Positions 7,272-14,191 of a stretch of DNA of 23,869 nt are shown piece by piece; the first letter of the stretch is position 1; the number at the start of each line of letters is the position of its first letter. The position numbers were made by a program, and so were the translations under genes. The stretch covers positions 1-23,869 of the forward strand of contig JBMNQG010000032.1 in the NCBI GenBank assembly GCA_050944015.1, in the 5' to 3' direction. The DNA comes from DUOX01 sp050944015. GTDB taxonomy: Bacteria; Bacillota; Clostridia; Oscillospirales; Oscillospiraceae. Under the pieces are notes generated by a model, which was not told the origin of the DNA, ran no database searches, and saw only the letters and a list, made by a program, of their open reading frames with translations.

Positions 7272-8414
7272 TCACCCAAGGTTTAACAGCTCGGCAGAGT
7301 AAGCTGAGAGCAGCAAAGCATCGCCCTTCTCCCGCAGAATCGCCTTTTTTGCCCCCCAAATACCCTGACGCACGGTTTTCTCTGAAAGTTCCTGGGTATA
7401 CAGGTACAGGGAGTCGGAGTATAAGACCAGAAGCTGTCTGTCCCAGGCAGACAGGGAAAGGACATCCCGTTGCAAGGGAATTTCCCCCAGGACCTGGCCG
7501 TTACTGTCAACAGTGAGAAGCCGGCCCTCGCTGCCTGAACGATATTTTCCAAGTATTACCGCTGTGAAATCTTTAGAAAACTCGTAATCTATGAGATAGT
7601 TTTCTCCGAAATCAAAGGAGTTCACCATCTCGCCTTTGGAGTTCAAAAACACCAGCCGGTTCTCGGATATGGCGCAGAGCCTGCCGTCGCCCATATAATA
7701 TAAATCCACAAAAAGCTCGGCCGGGGCCGTAAAACTACCCCGCTCTTTCTCGCTGTCAAGGGAGAAGAAGCGTATAACCCCGCCTTCGCCATCGGCGCAC
7801 AGCACCGCAAGAGAGGAGTTATCCGGGCCGACAGCGGCGGAGAGAACATAGCCTGAGCCCGAGAACCATTGGTAAACCGGGGTGAGGGAAACGTCATAAA
7901 CCGTGACCTTGCCCTTGTAGCCAGTCTCCTCCGTAGTGACGCATAAATAAGCACCTGAACTTATGGTGACGGAGATTATTGGTCTTTCCGTATCCAGCTC
8001 CGTATATTTGCCATCAAATGAAGCCAGGCGCAGGGTAGTGCCGCCGATGTCGTAAAAAGCGCAGTGCTTTTTTGAGGCGGCCACCGCCGGAATATCCATG
8101 GAGAAAACCTGGCGGATTACGGCATTGCCGTCGGAATCAATAAGCTGCATACCTGTGGTGGAGGCCACAGCCAGCCCGTTTCCCGCCCTTGCGAAGACCT
8201 GGTCGGCACCGGCTTCGTATGTAAAAGGCTCGCTTTCGCTTTCCTGAGAGGCCTCATTCTTGAACAGGGATTTGAGACTATCGGAGGTGAAATAATCCTT
8301 GTAAATCAGAATGGCCGCGGCGGCGATAATAAGCAGCAGTGTTGCCGCTGTGGCAACTGCGGTACGGCCCTTAGAGCGCCTTTTTTTACTTTTCTGACAG
8401 CTTTTTTGATTCAT
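7272..8414 (-). CDS. DUF5711-like membrane-anchored beta-propeller protein
   Basis: A 380-residue protein with a very basic N-terminus (KKRRSKGR), one membrane helix (about 18-38), then a mostly beta extracytoplasmic part. Repeating blades can be read as short strand-turn-strand units, such as LIDSDGNAV, LASFDGKYTE, FLNSKGEMV and TVDSNGQVL, spaced roughly every 40-45 residues, which suggests a WD40/PQQ-like propeller. I assign it to the DUF5711 family by this arrangement and by its place before cvpA; the function is unknown. The ATG follows TGAGGAAT. It is the first gene of the operon and is transcribed from the promoter near 8571. A scaffold or sensing role at the membrane is only a guess. 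Confidence 0.65.
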   Translation of the reverse strand: MNQKSCQKSKKRRSKGRTAVATAATLLLIIAAAAILIYKDYFTSDSLKSLFKNEASQESESEPFTYEAGADQVFARAGNGLAVASTTGMQLIDSDGNAVIRQVFSMDIPAVAASKKHCAFYDIGGTTLRLASFDGKYTELDTERPIISVTISSGAYLCVTTEETGYKGKVTVYDVSLTPVYQWFSGSGYVLSAAVGPDNSSLAVLCADGEGGVIRFFSLDSEKERGSFTAPAELFVDLYYMGDGRLCAISENRLVFLNSKGEMVNSFDFGENYLIDYEFSKDFTAVILGKYRSGSEGRLLTVDSNGQVLGEIPLQRDVLSLSAWDRQLLVLYSDSLYLYTQELSEKTVRQGIWGAKKAILREKGDALLLSAYSAELLNLG

Positions 8415-8570
8415 CTTTATTCCTCAGGCCGTTGTGGGGTGAAAATTGTGCTCCTAACCCTCTGATTGAAAACAGAAATGAAAATATCGCTCCGATTGCT
8501 TAGATGGGGAAGAAAAAGGAAAATTTAGTCCCGAATGGCAGGGGAAGGAACATAATTTCAGAATATTATT

Positions 8571-8579
8571 ATTATATCA
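8571..8579 (-). promoter_or_regulatory. Extended -10 promoter of the DUF5711-cvpA-pgsA-clpE operon
   Basis: On the minus strand TGATATAAT is a perfect extended -10 element (TGnTATAAT). No good -35 box lies 17 bases upstream (TATCAT), as is usual for extended -10 promoters. The leader is about 150 bases. The gap from 8415 to 8634 otherwise shows no gene; a weak TCCG-CGGA-TTTTT hairpin near 8610-8625 might end truA transcription. Confidence 0.6.
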
Positions 8580-8634
8580 TAAAACATACGAAAATGATAG
8601 ATTTTATTCAAAAATCCGTGTCTTCGGAAAGATA

Positions 8635-9402
8635 TCAGTCTCGAGACATCATTTCGCCCACTGCCCCGTTGTACCAGATGCGGGACAGGTAGAGGCCATG
8701 GGGAGGCATGGTGGGGCCGGTGAGCCGGCGGTCCCGGGTTTCAAGGAGGGCGGGTATGTCCTCCGGGTTCAGCTTGCCGTAGGAAGCATAGACGATTGTT
8801 CCAACTATTGCTCTGGCCATGTTGTAAAGAAACCCGTTGGCGCAGATGGCTATGGTAATGAGGTCGCCCTCCCGCGAAACGTCGCACCAGTGCACGGTGC
8901 GGACGGTGGTTTTGGTCCTGGTCCCCACGGAGCGGACCGCGGCAAAATCGTGGGTGCCCACGAAAGCCCGCGCAGCCCGCTTCATAAGGTCAAAGTCAAG
9001 GGGAGCTGGATAGAAGCAGGCGTATTTATCCAAAAAGGGGTCCCGTATTCGGGAATTATAGATTTTATAAATATACTCCTTTTTAATGCAGGAAGTGATG
9101 GCATTAAAATTATCCGGAGCCTCGCAGGCGTCCGTAACCGCAATATCCCGGGGCAGGCGGGAATTGACCGCCAAGGGTATGCGGTCGGTGGGGATGGTGG
9201 AATCGGTGAAGAAATTGGCGCAGTAGCGAAGGGCGTGAACCCCAGCGTCGGTACGGCCGCAGCCCGTGACCTTTACCGGGTGGCCGCATATTTTGGCCAG
9301 GGCGGCCTCCAGGGTCTCGGCTACGGTGATGGCATTTTTCTGTACCTGCCAGCCGTGATAGGCTGTGCCGTCGTAACGCAGTCGCAGGGCAATATTACGC
9401 AT
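8635..9402 (-). CDS. truA: tRNA pseudouridine synthase A (positions 38-40)
   Basis: Converts uridines 38-40 of the tRNA anticodon arm to pseudouridine. The 255-residue product has the TruA order: LRYDGTAYHGWQ near the N-terminus, the catalytic aspartate D52 in GCGRTDAGVHA, and FLYNMARAIVGT near residue 190, which supports the active site. ATG 9402 is used because AAGGAG is then 7 bases upstream; an in-frame TTG at 9408 would lie only 1 base from it. It follows ecfT by 31 bases and is the last gene of the ecf operon. ecfA1-ecfA2-ecfT-truA is a widespread Firmicute gene order, usually embedded in the ribosomal protein cluster. Confidence 0.95.
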   Translation of the reverse strand: MRNIALRLRYDGTAYHGWQVQKNAITVAETLEAALAKICGHPVKVTGCGRTDAGVHALRYCANFFTDSTIPTDRIPLAVNSRLPRDIAVTDACEAPDNFNAITSCIKKEYIYKIYNSRIRDPFLDKYACFYPAPLDFDLMKRAARAFVGTHDFAAVRSVGTRTKTTVRTVHWCDVSREGDLITIAICANGFLYNMARAIVGTIVYASYGKLNPEDIPALLETRDRRLTGPTMPPHGLYLSRIWYNGAVGEMMSRD

Positions 9403-9433
9403 ATGCAAACTCCTTTTGCTGACGCCAGAACCC

Positions 9434-10237
9434 TTACAGCCCGAAAACCGACAGGACTATTATACCCGCAAGGAGGAGAGCGCCCAGAACCAGGGCAACG
9501 GCGTCGATGCCCTCCATTTTAAGGGTCTTCATCCTTGTGCGGCCCTCGCCGCCGTGGTAGCAGCGGCATTCCATGGCGGTTGCCAGCTCGTCCGCCCGCC
9601 GGAAAGCGCTGACAAACAGGGGAACCAGCAGGGGGAGCAGGGCTTTGGCCCTTTCCGTAAGCTTGCCGGTTTCAAAATCGGCGCCGCGGGCTTTCTGCGC
9701 GTTAATTATCTTGTCGGTTTCATCAATAAGAGTGGGTATAAAGCGCAGGGCTATGCTCATCATCATGGACAGCTCATGGACCGGAACCCTGACTTTCTTC
9801 AGCGGGTTCATGAGCAGCTCCATGCCGTCGGTGAGGGCTATGGGGCTCGTGGTGTAGGTGAGCAGGAAGGTGCCGGTTATAAGCATCATTATCCGAAGTA
9901 TCATGAATACGGCGGCGCGGATGCCTTCCCACGTGACGGCGAATATCCAGAACTTCACTATTGGCCTGCCCTCGGTGTAGAGAAGGTTCAGCAGGCCCGA
10001 GAGGATTATGATGAACACCAGGGGCTTTAAGCCCTTGAATATTGATTTCAGGTTGATGCGGGAAAGGCCTATGCAGGCGGCCACCGTCAGGAGCATGACG
10101 CCGTAGGATATATAGCTCTTTGCGGTAAACAGGGCGGCGATGAAGACCACCGTAAGAATGAGCTTGGTCCTGGGGTCCAGGCGGTGGACTATGGTGTTTC
10201 CCGGAAAATACTGGCCCAGGGTTATGTCCTTCAGCAT
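9434..10237 (-). CDS. ecfT: ECF transporter transmembrane subunit EcfT
   Basis: The membrane scaffold that links the two ATPases to interchangeable vitamin-binding S subunits. The 267-residue protein has helices in the N-terminal half (about 25-60, 70-86, 105-128) and a C-terminal helix (245-265). The coupling helices carry the two short motifs that contact the ATPases: AQKARGAD with ARG at 183-185, and AMECRCYHGG with CRC at 224-226, a variant of the usual ARG. The start ATG overlaps the ecfA2 stop in ATGCTGA, indicating translational coupling. It can serve the PanT-like S subunit at 2811-3428 and others encoded elsewhere. Confidence 0.93.
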   Translation of the reverse strand: MLKDITLGQYFPGNTIVHRLDPRTKLILTVVFIAALFTAKSYISYGVMLLTVAACIGLSRINLKSIFKGLKPLVFIIILSGLLNLLYTEGRPIVKFWIFAVTWEGIRAAVFMILRIMMLITGTFLLTYTTSPIALTDGMELLMNPLKKVRVPVHELSMMMSIALRFIPTLIDETDKIINAQKARGADFETGKLTERAKALLPLLVPLFVSAFRRADELATAMECRCYHGGEGRTRMKTLKMEGIDAVALVLGALLLAGIIVLSVFGL

Positions 10238-11097
10238 TTCCTGGCCTCCTCTCTCAGGGAGAGTATGGCGTTTTTGAGCTGCCCTACGGTGTAAACCGAA
10301 GTGCTGATGGGCAGGCCCAGCTCCTTGAGCCGCAGCGCAATGGCCGTGGGTTTGGGTATTTCAAGGCCCATGGAGCGCAGCTCCTCAGCCCGGGAAAACA
10401 CCTGGGAGGGGGAGCCGTCCATGGCGACCCAGCCGTTGTGGAACACAACGAGCCGCTCCGCCAGGCGGGCCACGTCTTCCATGCTGTGGGTCACCAAAAT
10501 GATGGTGGCGCCCTTGTCCTTGTGGTAGTTCACCACGTTGCTCAGGATGCTCTCCCTGCCGGAGGGGTCAAGGCCCGCCGTGGGCTCGTCCAGTATCAGG
10601 ACCTCCGGGCGCATGGCAAGGACGCCGGCTATGGCGATGCGGCGCTTCTGGCCGCCGGAGAGCTCCAGAGGCGACCTTTCAAACAGCTCCTCCGGAACGC
10701 CGGCAAAGCCGGCAGCCTCCCTTACCCGCTCGTCAATCTCCGATTCGGAAAGCTTCATGTTTTTTGGGCCGAAGGCGATGTCCCGGTAGACCGTCTCCTC
10801 GAAAAGCTGGTGTTCGGGATACTGAAACACCAGTCCAACCTTGAAGCGGACGTCCCTTGTGGCCTCCTTCGAGCGGTGGATGTCCTCCCCCTTGTACAGC
10901 ACCCGGCCGGAAGTGGGTTTAAGAAGGCCGTTCAGATGCTGAATAAAGGTGGACTTGCCGGAGCCGGTGTGGCCGATGATGCCCACAAACTGGCCCTGGG
11001 GTATTTCAAGATTTATATTGTCTATTGCGACTTTTCTGAAGGGCGTGCCCTCGCTGTATACGTGGGTCAGGCCCTCAACCTGTATTATCGGCGTCAT
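10231..11097 (-). CDS. ecfA2: ECF transporter ATPase EcfA2
   Basis: One of the two ATPases that energise the ECF vitamin transporter. The 288-residue product contains Walker A GHTGSGKST (42-50), the Q-loop Q92 in VFQYPEHQLFE, which is the EcfA2-type variant, the signature LSGGQ (146-150), Walker B LILDE (167-171) and a switch histidine in VTHSMED. The ATG at 11097 begins MTPIIQVEGL and follows AAGGAC by about 9 bases; the longer open frame upstream starts inside the preceding gene and is not used. It follows ecfA1 by 53 bases and overlaps ecfT by 7 bases. Confidence 0.93.
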   Translation of the reverse strand: MTPIIQVEGLTHVYSEGTPFRKVAIDNINLEIPQGQFVGIIGHTGSGKSTFIQHLNGLLKPTSGRVLYKGEDIHRSKEATRDVRFKVGLVFQYPEHQLFEETVYRDIAFGPKNMKLSESEIDERVREAAGFAGVPEELFERSPLELSGGQKRRIAIAGVLAMRPEVLILDEPTAGLDPSGRESILSNVVNYHKDKGATIILVTHSMEDVARLAERLVVFHNGWVAMDGSPSQVFSRAEELRSMGLEIPKPTAIALRLKELGLPISTSVYTVGQLKNAILSLREEARKC

Positions 11098-11150
11098 CTG
11101 CGACTGTCCTTTGCGTCTTTTTTTTGTTGTTGAGCCAATTCCGGCGCACA

Positions 11151-11987
11151 TTAAAGGAGGCGGGCGGCGATTACCTGGGCGCACTCCTCCACGGAAAGTG
11201 CCTCCAAAGGCAGATTCATGCCCTCCTGGTTCAGCTCCCAGAGCAGCTCGGTGGTCTCAGGTACGGTAAGGCCCTGGCTTTTCAGGGCTTCCACCTGGGA
11301 GAAAATCTCAGCCGGCTTCCCGTCGGCTATGATTTTGCCGTCGGACATGACGATAAGCCTGTCGGCGTCGATAGCCTCGTCCATGTGGTGGGTTATCAGA
11401 ACCACTGTGATGCCCTTCTCCCGGCAGAGGTTTTTGACGGTTTCGATGACTTCCCGCCGGCCTGCGGGGTCCAGCATTGCCGTGGGCTCGTCTAAAACTA
11501 TGCAGTCGGGCTGCATGGCAATCACGCCTGCAATTGCAACCCTCTGCTTTTGCCCGCCGGACAGGAGGTGGGGGGCATGAAGGGCAAACTCGGACATGCC
11601 CACCTGCTTTAGGGCCTCGTCCACACGGCGCCGGATTTCCTCCGGGGGCACTCCCAGGTTTTCGGGCGCAAAAGCCACGTCGTCCTCCACCACGTTGGCA
11701 ACAATCTGGTTGTCGGGGTTTTGAAAGACCATGCCAACGGTGCGGCGGATTTGCAGAATCAGGTCCTCCCGGGTGGTGTCCATGCCGGAGACGTAGACCT
11801 TGCCGCCGCTGGGGAGAAGCACCGCGTTGAAGTGCTTGGCCAGGGTGGATTTGCCGGAGCCGTTGTGGCCCAGAATTACCACAAAGCTGCCGGGGGCGAT
11901 TTCCAGGTTTATGTTGCCGAGGGCCGGCTTATCGTCGGTTTCGGGGTAATAAAATGTGAGGTTTTCTGTTCTTATAATAGGGGTCAT
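11151..11987 (-). CDS. ecfA1: ECF transporter ATPase EcfA1
   Basis: The second ATPase, forming a heterodimer with EcfA2 under EcfT. The 278-residue product has Walker A GHNGSGKST (40-48), Q-loop Q89 in VFQNPDNQIV, the EcfA1-type variant, LSGGQ (142-146), Walker B IVLDE (163-167) and ITHHMDEA for the switch histidine. It shares the N-terminal MTPII with EcfA2, in line with an old duplication. The start is preceded by AAAAGGA, about 10 bases away. It begins 42 bases after the methyltransferase gene upstream and has no visible promoter of its own, so the methyltransferase promoters probably drive it. Confidence 0.93.
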   Translation of the reverse strand: MTPIIRTENLTFYYPETDDKPALGNINLEIAPGSFVVILGHNGSGKSTLAKHFNAVLLPSGGKVYVSGMDTTREDLILQIRRTVGMVFQNPDNQIVANVVEDDVAFAPENLGVPPEEIRRRVDEALKQVGMSEFALHAPHLLSGGQKQRVAIAGVIAMQPDCIVLDEPTAMLDPAGRREVIETVKNLCREKGITVVLITHHMDEAIDADRLIVMSDGKIIADGKPAEIFSQVEALKSQGLTVPETTELLWELNQEGMNLPLEALSVEECAQVIAARLL

Positions 11988-12029
11988 AGCGGGCCGTCCT
12001 TTTAATCGTTGTGTTGGGCGCTGGCGTTT

Positions 12030-12890
12030 TCACGCCTCCCAGCGGCAGGTGGCGCCGCAGGGCAGGTAAAGACCGGAGGCGGTGACGGGAAGGCAAAGCT
12101 CGCGGCTCTCGCTGCGTCCGCCGAACCTTTTTGTAAAAATGCTTTCGCTTATATAGGTGAGAACCAGGGGGGAAAGCCCAGTAGTGTAGGAGTTTATAAT
12201 TACAAACAGGGGCTTTTCGGAGAGTACGTCGGCGCAGAGACTGACAAAGGCCCAGAGGTTGTCCTCCAGCTTCCAGACCTCTTTGTTTGGGCCGCGCCCG
12301 TAGGAGGGAGGGTCCATAATGATGGCGTCGTAGCGGTTGCCCCTGCGGATTTCCCGCTCCACGAACTTGGTGCAGTCGTCCACTATCCAGCGTATGGGCC
12401 TGTCGGACAAACCTGAGGCGGCCACGTTCTTACGCGCCCAGTTTACCATGCCCTTGGCCGCGTCAACATGGCACACCCGGGCGCCCGCCGCGGCGGAGGC
12501 CAAAGTGGCCGCGCCGGTATAGGCGAACAGGTTCAAAACGTTTATGGGGCGGCCAGCGTTTTTTATCTTGGCCATAATGTATTCCCAGTTTGCGGCCTGC
12601 TCGGGAAAAATGCCCGTATGCTTGAAATTCATGGGCTTAACCTTGAAGGTGAGCTCGCCGTAGCTGATAGCCCAGCTCTCCGGAATATCGCGCTTTTCCC
12701 AGGAACCGCCGCCGGTGCTGCTGCGGTGGTAGCAGGCATTATAGTTTTGCCAGCGCCTGTCCCGCCGGGGCGTGTCCCAAATGGCCTGGGGGTCGGGGCG
12801 CACAAGAATCCATTTGCCCCAGCGCTCAAGTTTTTCGCCGCGGGAGCAATCTATAAGCTCGTAATCCTGCCATTTATCCGATATCCACAT
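12030..12890 (-). CDS. SAM-dependent methyltransferase, COG1092 / RlmI-RlmK-like
   Basis: Probably methylates a base of rRNA with S-adenosylmethionine. The 286-residue product has HTGIFPEQ (91-98), a signature just before the Rossmann domain of this family, LNLFAYTG (119-126) as SAM-binding motif I, HVDAA (141-145) as the acidic strand-2 end, and DPPSYGRG (193-200) as motif IV. It lacks the N-terminal PUA domain of E. coli RlmI and the double domain of RlmKL, so the target position cannot be named. The ATG follows GGAGAAAAGTC. It is the first gene of an operon with ecfA1-ecfA2-ecfT-truA, a place that ribosomal protein rplQ holds in many Firmicutes. Confidence 0.8.
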   Translation of the reverse strand: MWISDKWQDYELIDCSRGEKLERWGKWILVRPDPQAIWDTPRRDRRWQNYNACYHRSSTGGGSWEKRDIPESWAISYGELTFKVKPMNFKHTGIFPEQAANWEYIMAKIKNAGRPINVLNLFAYTGAATLASAAAGARVCHVDAAKGMVNWARKNVAASGLSDRPIRWIVDDCTKFVEREIRRGNRYDAIIMDPPSYGRGPNKEVWKLEDNLWAFVSLCADVLSEKPLFVIINSYTTGLSPLVLTYISESIFTKRFGGRSESRELCLPVTASGLYLPCGATCRWEA

Positions 12891-12909
12891 GACTTTTCTC
12901 CGTAGCTCT

Positions 12910-12937
12910 AATATACACTGCCGGAATCGCCTGTCAA
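12910..12937 (-). promoter_or_regulatory. Proximal promoter of the methyltransferase-ecf operon
   Basis: A perfect TTGACA (12937-12932) and TATATT (12915-12910) are 16 bases apart on the minus strand. The start would fall near 12903, leaving a leader of about 13 bases that holds just the GGAG site. The -35 box lies in the centre of an inverted repeat (12920-12946). Confidence 0.55.
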
Positions 12938-12946
12938 TATTCCGGC
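12920..12946. repeat. Inverted repeat enclosing the -35 box (operator candidate)
   Basis: Eight-base perfect arms GCCGGAAT and ATTCCGGC flank 11 bases that contain the TTGACA box. A dimeric protein bound here would cover the promoter. In RNA from the distal promoter it would fold as an 8-bp stem. Confidence 0.5.
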
Positions 12947-13026
12947 TTTATAAAGAAGATTTCAGCTTTTATTTGTATTTTCTATTATTTTTGCCCAATT
13001 CGCAAGTCGATAACTACAAGGCACTC

Positions 13027-13056
13027 ATTATACCACATTTAGTCAATTCCGGTCAA
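13027..13056 (-). promoter_or_regulatory. Distal promoter of the methyltransferase-ecf operon
   Basis: TTGACC (13056-13051), an 18-base spacer and a perfect TATAAT (13032-13027) on the minus strand. A second TTGACT lies within the spacer, so GTCAATT occurs twice exactly 10 bases apart (13042-13048 and 13052-13058). The leader would be about 130 bases. Confidence 0.5.
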
Positions 13057-13120
13057 TTAAATGGAAGCATTCGCCAATATCCGCAGAAAAAATATTTTTG
13101 TCAAATACGGCAATTTGTAC

Positions 13121-13149
13121 TTGCATAAGAGGAGATACTTCCTTATAAT
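13121..13149 (+). promoter_or_regulatory. Sigma-A promoter of the SGNH lipoprotein gene
   Basis: TTGCAT (13121-13126) and a perfect TATAAT (13144-13149) are 17 bases apart. The start point near 13156 leaves a leader of about 47 bases before ATG 13203. Confidence 0.65.
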
Positions 13150-13202
13150 AAAAAATGCTGGTAGACATAATTCTTGTTATTATCCTAATAGAGGACAGAG
13201 CC

Positions 13203-14102
13203 ATGAAAAGATTCGACGGATTTTGCAAATCTGTTTTGAGATATATTTTTTTAGCGTCTTTTTTTGCTTTTCTTCTGGCGGCGGGCTGCATGCCGAAAGA
13301 AAGCGAGGCCTCTCCCACAGAAATTCCTCCTCCGGCCACAAACTCTCCCGGAGTTGAAGAAGAGCCGACTCTCGAAGCAACCGACGATAATACGCCCCAA
13401 GAGCAGGCTGCTGAAGAACCCGTTGGGAATACGTCCACACAGGAGCCTCCCCCGGAGGCCCCGGTTTTTTCTCCCGATTTGGAGGAAACGGAACCGGTAG
13501 GGGACGAGTTCTTTAATGACGCGGCCTTTATAGGCAACTCCCTGCTGGACGGTTTCAGGCTCCACAGCGGCATTACCTGCGGGGACTTTTACGCGTATAC
13601 CAGCATGACGGTAATGGGCGTGGACGTGAAGCAGGTGGTGGAGCTGTCAAACGGGAACAAGGGCACCATACTTCAGGGAGTGGCCCAAAAGGAATACGGG
13701 AAGGTGTACATATTTTTAGGCATAAACGAGATATACCTTGAGCCTGAAGAGTTTATCTGGCATTACGGCAAACTGGTGGAAAAGGTGCGGGAGATACAGC
13801 CCGAGGCGGACATCTATATCATGTCCCTGACACCCCTGGGAAAAGAGAAGTCGGAGAAAAACGAAATCTACGGCCTTGAGCGGCTGCTTTCCTTCAACGA
13901 AGCCCTGCATAATCTTGCAAAGGAACAGAAGTGCTATTATTTGGATATCTATTCCGCCCTGGCGGACGAAGAGGGATTTTTGCCCAAGGGGGACTCCACC
14001 GACGGCGTGCACCTTGTGCCCGACTACTACAAGGTGTGGCTGGACTATATAAAATGCCACTACGCTGACGGCAATGATAAGGCCGAACTGCAGGCTTCCT
14101 AA
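13203..14102 (+). CDS. SGNH/GDSL-like hydrolase lipoprotein
   Basis: A 299-residue exported lipoprotein. A basic start and hydrophobic helix (11-27) lead to the lipobox LAAGC with C29 as the lipidated residue. A Pro/Glu/Thr-rich low-complexity stretch (about 35-100) is probably a wall-spanning linker. The C-terminal domain shows SGNH blocks: block I IGNSLLDG with S113 as nucleophile and Asn instead of the usual Asp of GDS, block III GINE (173-176) and block V DGVH (267-270) with the catalytic Asp and His. The likely role is deacylation or deacetylation of a cell-surface substrate, which cannot be named. ATG 13203 follows GAGGAC and gives a proper signal peptide; an in-frame ATG at 13155 lies at the predicted transcription start and has no ribosome binding site. 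Single gene, convergent with the transporter operon. Confidence 0.78.
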   Translation: MKRFDGFCKSVLRYIFLASFFAFLLAAGCMPKESEASPTEIPPPATNSPGVEEEPTLEATDDNTPQEQAAEEPVGNTSTQEPPPEAPVFSPDLEETEPVGDEFFNDAAFIGNSLLDGFRLHSGITCGDFYAYTSMTVMGVDVKQVVELSNGNKGTILQGVAQKEYGKVYIFLGINEIYLEPEEFIWHYGKLVEKVREIQPEADIYIMSLTPLGKEKSEKNEIYGLERLLSFNEALHNLAKEQKCYYLDIYSALADEEGFLPKGDSTDGVHLVPDYYKVWLDYIKCHYADGNDKAELQAS

Positions 14103-14117
14103 AGTTTTCGCAACCTA

Positions 14118-14151
14118 AAATCGCTTCCGACGAATATGCCGGAAGCGATTT
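14118..14151. terminator. Bidirectional terminator between SGNH gene and binding-protein gene
   Basis: A perfect 12-base inverted repeat, AAATCGCTTCCG and its complement, around a 10-base loop. Rightward it is followed by CGCTTTTC, leftward by TTTTAGG. It lies 15 bases after the SGNH stop codon and about 40 bases after the binding-protein stop on the other strand. Confidence 0.7.
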
Positions 14152-14191
14152 CGCTTTTCAGGATTAAAAACGGCTTTTTATGATCACAGGC

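Noticed and set aside
8504..8692. Possible 62-residue gene on the plus strand
   Set aside because: It covers the promoter of the DUF5711 operon, contains a run of Tyr codons from the AT-rich -10 region and runs into the truA 3' end; no ribosome binding site.
8698..9522. A 274-codon open frame on the plus strand
   Set aside because: Antisense to truA and to the 3' end of ecfT; no recognisable domain or ribosome binding site.
12889..13128. Possible 79-residue gene on the plus strand
   Set aside because: It overlaps two promoters and an inverted repeat in the divergent region and lacks a ribosome binding site.
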